The notes beneath the pieces were generated by a model. The model was not told where the DNA came from. It saw only the letters and a program-made list of their open reading frames with translations, and ran no database searches. From contig JAOPHQ010005474.1 in the NCBI GenBank assembly GCA_030340625.1, positions 33,501 to 97,500 of the forward strand: DNA of 64,000 nt. The letters are read 5' to 3'. Positions 60,915 to 64,000 of this stretch are shown here, one piece after another. Each line of letters opens with the position of its first letter. Position 1 is the stretch's first letter. The translations under genes were made by a program, and so were the position numbers. The DNA comes from Merluccius polli. Its lineage: Eukaryota > Chordata > Actinopteri > Gadiformes > Merlucciidae.

Positions 60915-61147
60915 TCTTTTCGTCTCTCTCTCCCCCCACCCTCTCTCTCCCTCTGTTCATTCTCCCTCTCTCCCCCCCCCCCTCTCTTTCTCTCGCTTTT
61001 TCTCCCTCTCTTCCTCTTTTCCTCTATCTCTCTCCTACTTCCCCTGCACTCTCCACCCTCTCTCTCTCTCTACTCGCTCTCTCTCTCGCTTTCTTCCTCT
61101 CTCTGTCTCTGTACCTCTCTCTAACTCCTCTCTCTCTCTCTTCCTCT
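60915..61147. repeat. CT-rich polypyrimidine tract
   Basis: CTCTCTCC, TTCCTCTT and CTCGCTTT units over about 230 bp. Confidence 0.88.
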
Positions 61148-61416
61148 CTACCAATCTCCGTTACTTCCCATCTTGGTCTTAAGAAATATATATATTGTAG
61201 AGCTCAGGGCTCCAGGTACCAGATGTCCCACGACCATTAGAAGGTCTTGTTTTTATGTGTAAATTCCTCCATAATTAGTACCTTCACGCCACCATTTGTT
61301 CGTAGAGATGATGTTTTCTCTCTCTCTCTTTCTCTCTCCCTCTGTCTCTCTCTCCCAGATTATTATTTTTCTGCCCCTCTCTCCCCCATAGCTCTGAGGG
61401 GAGGGAGGGAGGGCCG

Positions 61417-61438
61417 GCAGGGGGGGGGGGGGGGGGGG
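61417..61438. repeat. Poly-G tract
   Basis: About 18 G, after GGGAGGGAGGGAGGG at 61398. Confidence 0.92.
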
Positions 61439-61439
61439 C

Positions 61440-61572
61440 TCAACGGCAGCATAAATCACTCTTAATAATGACTGCCTGTCCCTGCATTAACTACAACTAA
61501 GTTTCCCCCCTTTTCTCGCTAAAGCCTTTAATTGCAATTTAATTTCCAGAACTGTATGTGCATGTTATCCAC
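61440..61572. promoter_or_regulatory. Candidate conserved non-coding element
   Basis: CACTCTTAATAATGACTGCC and CTTTAATTGCAATTTAATTT (61525-61544) in repeat-free DNA between G- and CA-rich tracts. Confidence 0.38.
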
Positions 61573-61607
61573 CCCCCACCCTTGAACCTTCCCACCCACC
61601 CACGCAC

Positions 61608-61692
61608 ACACAAGCACACACAAGCACACACATAAGCGCACACACTCTCACACAATCACACACACTCTCACACAATCACACACACACTTACC
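61608..61692. repeat. CA-rich tandem with CTCACACAAT units
   Basis: CACACAAG is repeated three times, then CACACACTCTCACACAAT twice. Confidence 0.9.
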
Positions 61693-62578
61693 CCCCTTCT
61701 AGAAAAAGTAGTAATTACAGGGTTTTTTGTATGTGGCAGATTGTTCCCTACTAGTTTCTGCTGTGTTATGTTCCGATATTAATTTTCTCTCTGTGGGATT
61801 AGATGTGTAAGTGTGTCTCTCAGCGGGCTGTGAAAACAAGGCTGGCTCGGAGGCCATGTTTCATTATAACAGGCCATGCTCGGTGGTAACTTTTTGGTTT
61901 ATTGGCCTGGTGCGACGCAGCCTTGTGCGATTTGGAGACCTGTATTTCACATTGATATTCTCCATGCGACAGTTTGACTCGGGTAGTTTGTCGAGTCGTT
62001 GCTGTTGTAAGAATGCCCATTAATTTACCCATTAATTGTCCATTTTTCAAAATGAGTTCTAAACCCAGAGGTCTAGTTCGGCTTTCATTTTTAAGTCCAT
62101 TAAAAGTCACACTTTTGTGTATTCCTGACAAGTTCAAAGCATAAATACTCTTTTTCAGCCAATACAAGGCAACTTACAAATAAAGTAGATATAATTTACC
62201 GAGCCTATTTCGCTAGAGTTGTGTTCTTTGACACCAACTTGAACATTGTTACAATTTTCTGCAATAATAACAGCTGGCTAGGGCTCAAAATGAACAATTA
62301 GTGCTACATAGTTGACAGATGCATCCCCTCTCACTTGTTGCATCCTTCATGTTGCCTTGGGTCGTCGTATTGTACTCCGAGTACAAATAAAACTACTAGT
62401 AAATATCATGACAACAACTCAGGCAGCAAAACACAACTTTTCGGTCACATGGTCGCCTCCAACTGAATGGAATGCAGCCAGGAAGTGGAGATGACGATGT
62501 GCAGTTTGTGGCGGGAGCGGTCACAGCTGCACACACACCTATGTGTAAACCCAGTGCCTTTGACACACACTTCAGCGG

Positions 62579-62580
<2 letters not shown>
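61693..62580. other. Unique intron sequence
   Basis: No exon or repeat recognised. Confidence 0.5.
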
Positions 62581-62615
<35 letters not shown>

Positions 62616-62622
62616 TCTCTCC
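62581..62622. repeat. (TC)n microsatellite
   Basis: About 20 units with one CA change. Confidence 0.93.
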
Positions 62623-62624
62623 TC

Positions 62625-62745
62625 CCAGAGAACCTGAAATACGCGCGTCTGCCCCAGATGGTGATTGAGATCAGCATGCCTTTGTTTGCGCGGATGACAA
62701 ATTGAGACAGGCAGGCGGTTGTTTAGCATTCCAGGTACCATACCA
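62625..62745. promoter_or_regulatory. Exon-like or conserved block after a CT tract
   Basis: The CT tract ends in CCTCCCAG, a good acceptor. One frame then reads NLKYARLPQMVIEISMPLF before a stop, but there is no donor and no recognisable family. CCTTTGTTTGCGCGG holds a SOX/TCF-like core. More likely non-coding. Confidence 0.2.
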
Positions 62746-63659
62746 CATGCGTGTTTTGAAAAGTGTTAATGGCGAGCGTGCGGGAGGTGGCTACCAGGTA
62801 TTGGCTGCAGGCTTCGACGAAGCTTGCAGGTTCAACTCTCGGGACACTCTGTCATCGAGACACACTCTCTTTCTCCCCATCTCTCTCTCTCCTGCTCTCA
62901 GACTCAGGCTGTCTCTACTTAAGACATGAGATGGACTGAGGTTCTGTGGTCAAATATCATAAAAGATAATTAATTATTATTGAGTATTATGTATTGATTC
63001 ACTCATCTAGTTATCAGTGTCTGATCTCCACACAGGGTAAGGAAGGGGTACTAAGTACTTTAGGGTTATGTTGTTGTTGTTTCGGGCCTGGAGCCATAAC
63101 TGATGCATGAAAAAATATATATTATAATATAATGTAATGATGACTTATTTTGTAATTATGATGATGCTACATACGTATTGTTTTAATGCCAATGTATTCA
63201 GCATTAGAGATTAATCTCAGTTCGATTTCCAAATCGAGTAAAGAGTAAATACAAAATGTTAAATACAGTTGCATCTCGAACACCTCGTAGTGTTTTTAGT
63301 CAGTTCCCGAAAGCTCCTGTCTTTGAAAATGGCTGATTTATTGTTCCTTCTTTCATTTCAGGATAAAACGCATGAGCTATTTTATTAGACCGAACTAGGA
63401 ACTATTAGTGCAATAGAGTTAGTGTAAAGTGTCATTAAGGTTCTTTATTGGCTCTGGGAAGCATGCGAAACAAACAGCCAGTATCTGCTCCCTCCCTCGC
63501 TCCTCTCCATCCCACCTAACTGCCAAGACGTCCTGTCTGACTATGACCATATATTAGCGGAGAGTACAGTAGCTCAGTGGTGTCTGTGTCTCTGCATGAT
63601 GGATGACACCTGTAGCCGTTGAGCAATCCCTCCCCTGCTGCAACTTTGTTATTGTTTCT

Positions 63660-63682
63660 CACCTTTTTTTTTTTTTTTTTTG
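63660..63682. repeat. Poly-T tract
   Basis: About 17 consecutive T. Confidence 0.9.
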
Positions 63683-63699
63683 GCATGGGAGCCAAAATG

Positions 63700-63890
63700 T
63701 AAACCAGCTATCCCTCCCTTGAATTCCCCTCCCGTGACAGAAGCCAGCCACAGATAACCATCTGATTGCCACGGCGGCGCGTGAACTTTTACTCCTACTT
63801 CCAAGACAAGTTAGCTGATGACTTGGAATGCTGTGATTGGTAGGATAGTTGCCACGGTAATGCCTCAGTCCCTCCCCCTCCCCAGTTCAG
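63700..63890. promoter_or_regulatory. Candidate conserved non-coding element
   Basis: Repeat-free block with CACAGATAACCATCTGATTG, GCTGATGACTTGG, GTGATTGGTAGGATAG and GTTGCCACGGTAATGCC. A CTGT tract follows at 63897-63920. Confidence 0.33.
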
Positions 63891-64000
63891 ATAAATCTAT
63901 CTGTCTGTCTGTCTGTTTGTCTCACTGGCACACTCTTATCTAACTCCATGCCATCGCTGTTTAACTATCATTGTGATGTTTTTTCAGGCACACAATTGTG

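Overview
This is vertebrate nuclear DNA, almost certainly from a ray-finned (teleost) fish. Coding sequence is split into short exons with GT/AG borders. The interspersed repeats are of fish type: tRNA-headed SINEs, an L2-like LINE fragment and several short inverted-repeat DNA elements. Di-nucleotide microsatellites are extremely dense. That density resembles cod-like fishes, but I cannot fix the species from sequence alone. No prokaryotic genes, rRNA or CRISPR arrays are present.

Positions 38-8000 (+ strand) hold the last ten coding exons of a PLEKHH-family gene, best called plekhh1. They encode the C-terminal 452 residues: the end of the MyTH4 domain, a complete FERM domain and a tail ending PTLL. 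All exon junctions keep one reading frame. The introns carry a CA repeat split by an inserted DNA element, two or more other short DNA elements, a reverse SINE fragment and a CpG-dense patch. The 3' UTR starts with a (GA)72 tract five bases after the stop and probably runs to a polyadenylation signal at 9789.

About 2 kb further on, a CpG island (about 11860-12690) marks the promoter of slc25a21, the mitochondrial oxodicarboxylate carrier. Its first coding exon is 12230-12314 (ATG at 12245), on the same strand. I recognise no other coding exon. The rest of the window (12315-64000) is best read as slc25a21 intron 1, at least 51.7 kb long.

That intron contains very many CA/GT, GA/CT, poly-G/C and ACAT tracts, two large minisatellites (45-bp unit at 27972-28527; 27-bp unit at 47907-48490), an L2-like reverse transcriptase fragment, a 576-bp inverted-repeat element (34251-34826), SINE copies, and islands of non-repetitive, homeodomain-motif-rich sequence that could be conserved enhancers. 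In other vertebrates SLC25A21 lies beside PAX9 and the NKX2-1/NKX2-8 genes, and its introns are known to host regulatory DNA for that neighbourhood, so these islands are the most biologically promising part. Their conservation is inferred, not shown.

The two genes do not form a pathway. PLEKHH proteins are cytoskeleton/membrane adaptors, while SLC25A21 carries 2-oxoadipate and 2-oxoglutarate across the inner mitochondrial membrane. Their proximity is a matter of gene order.
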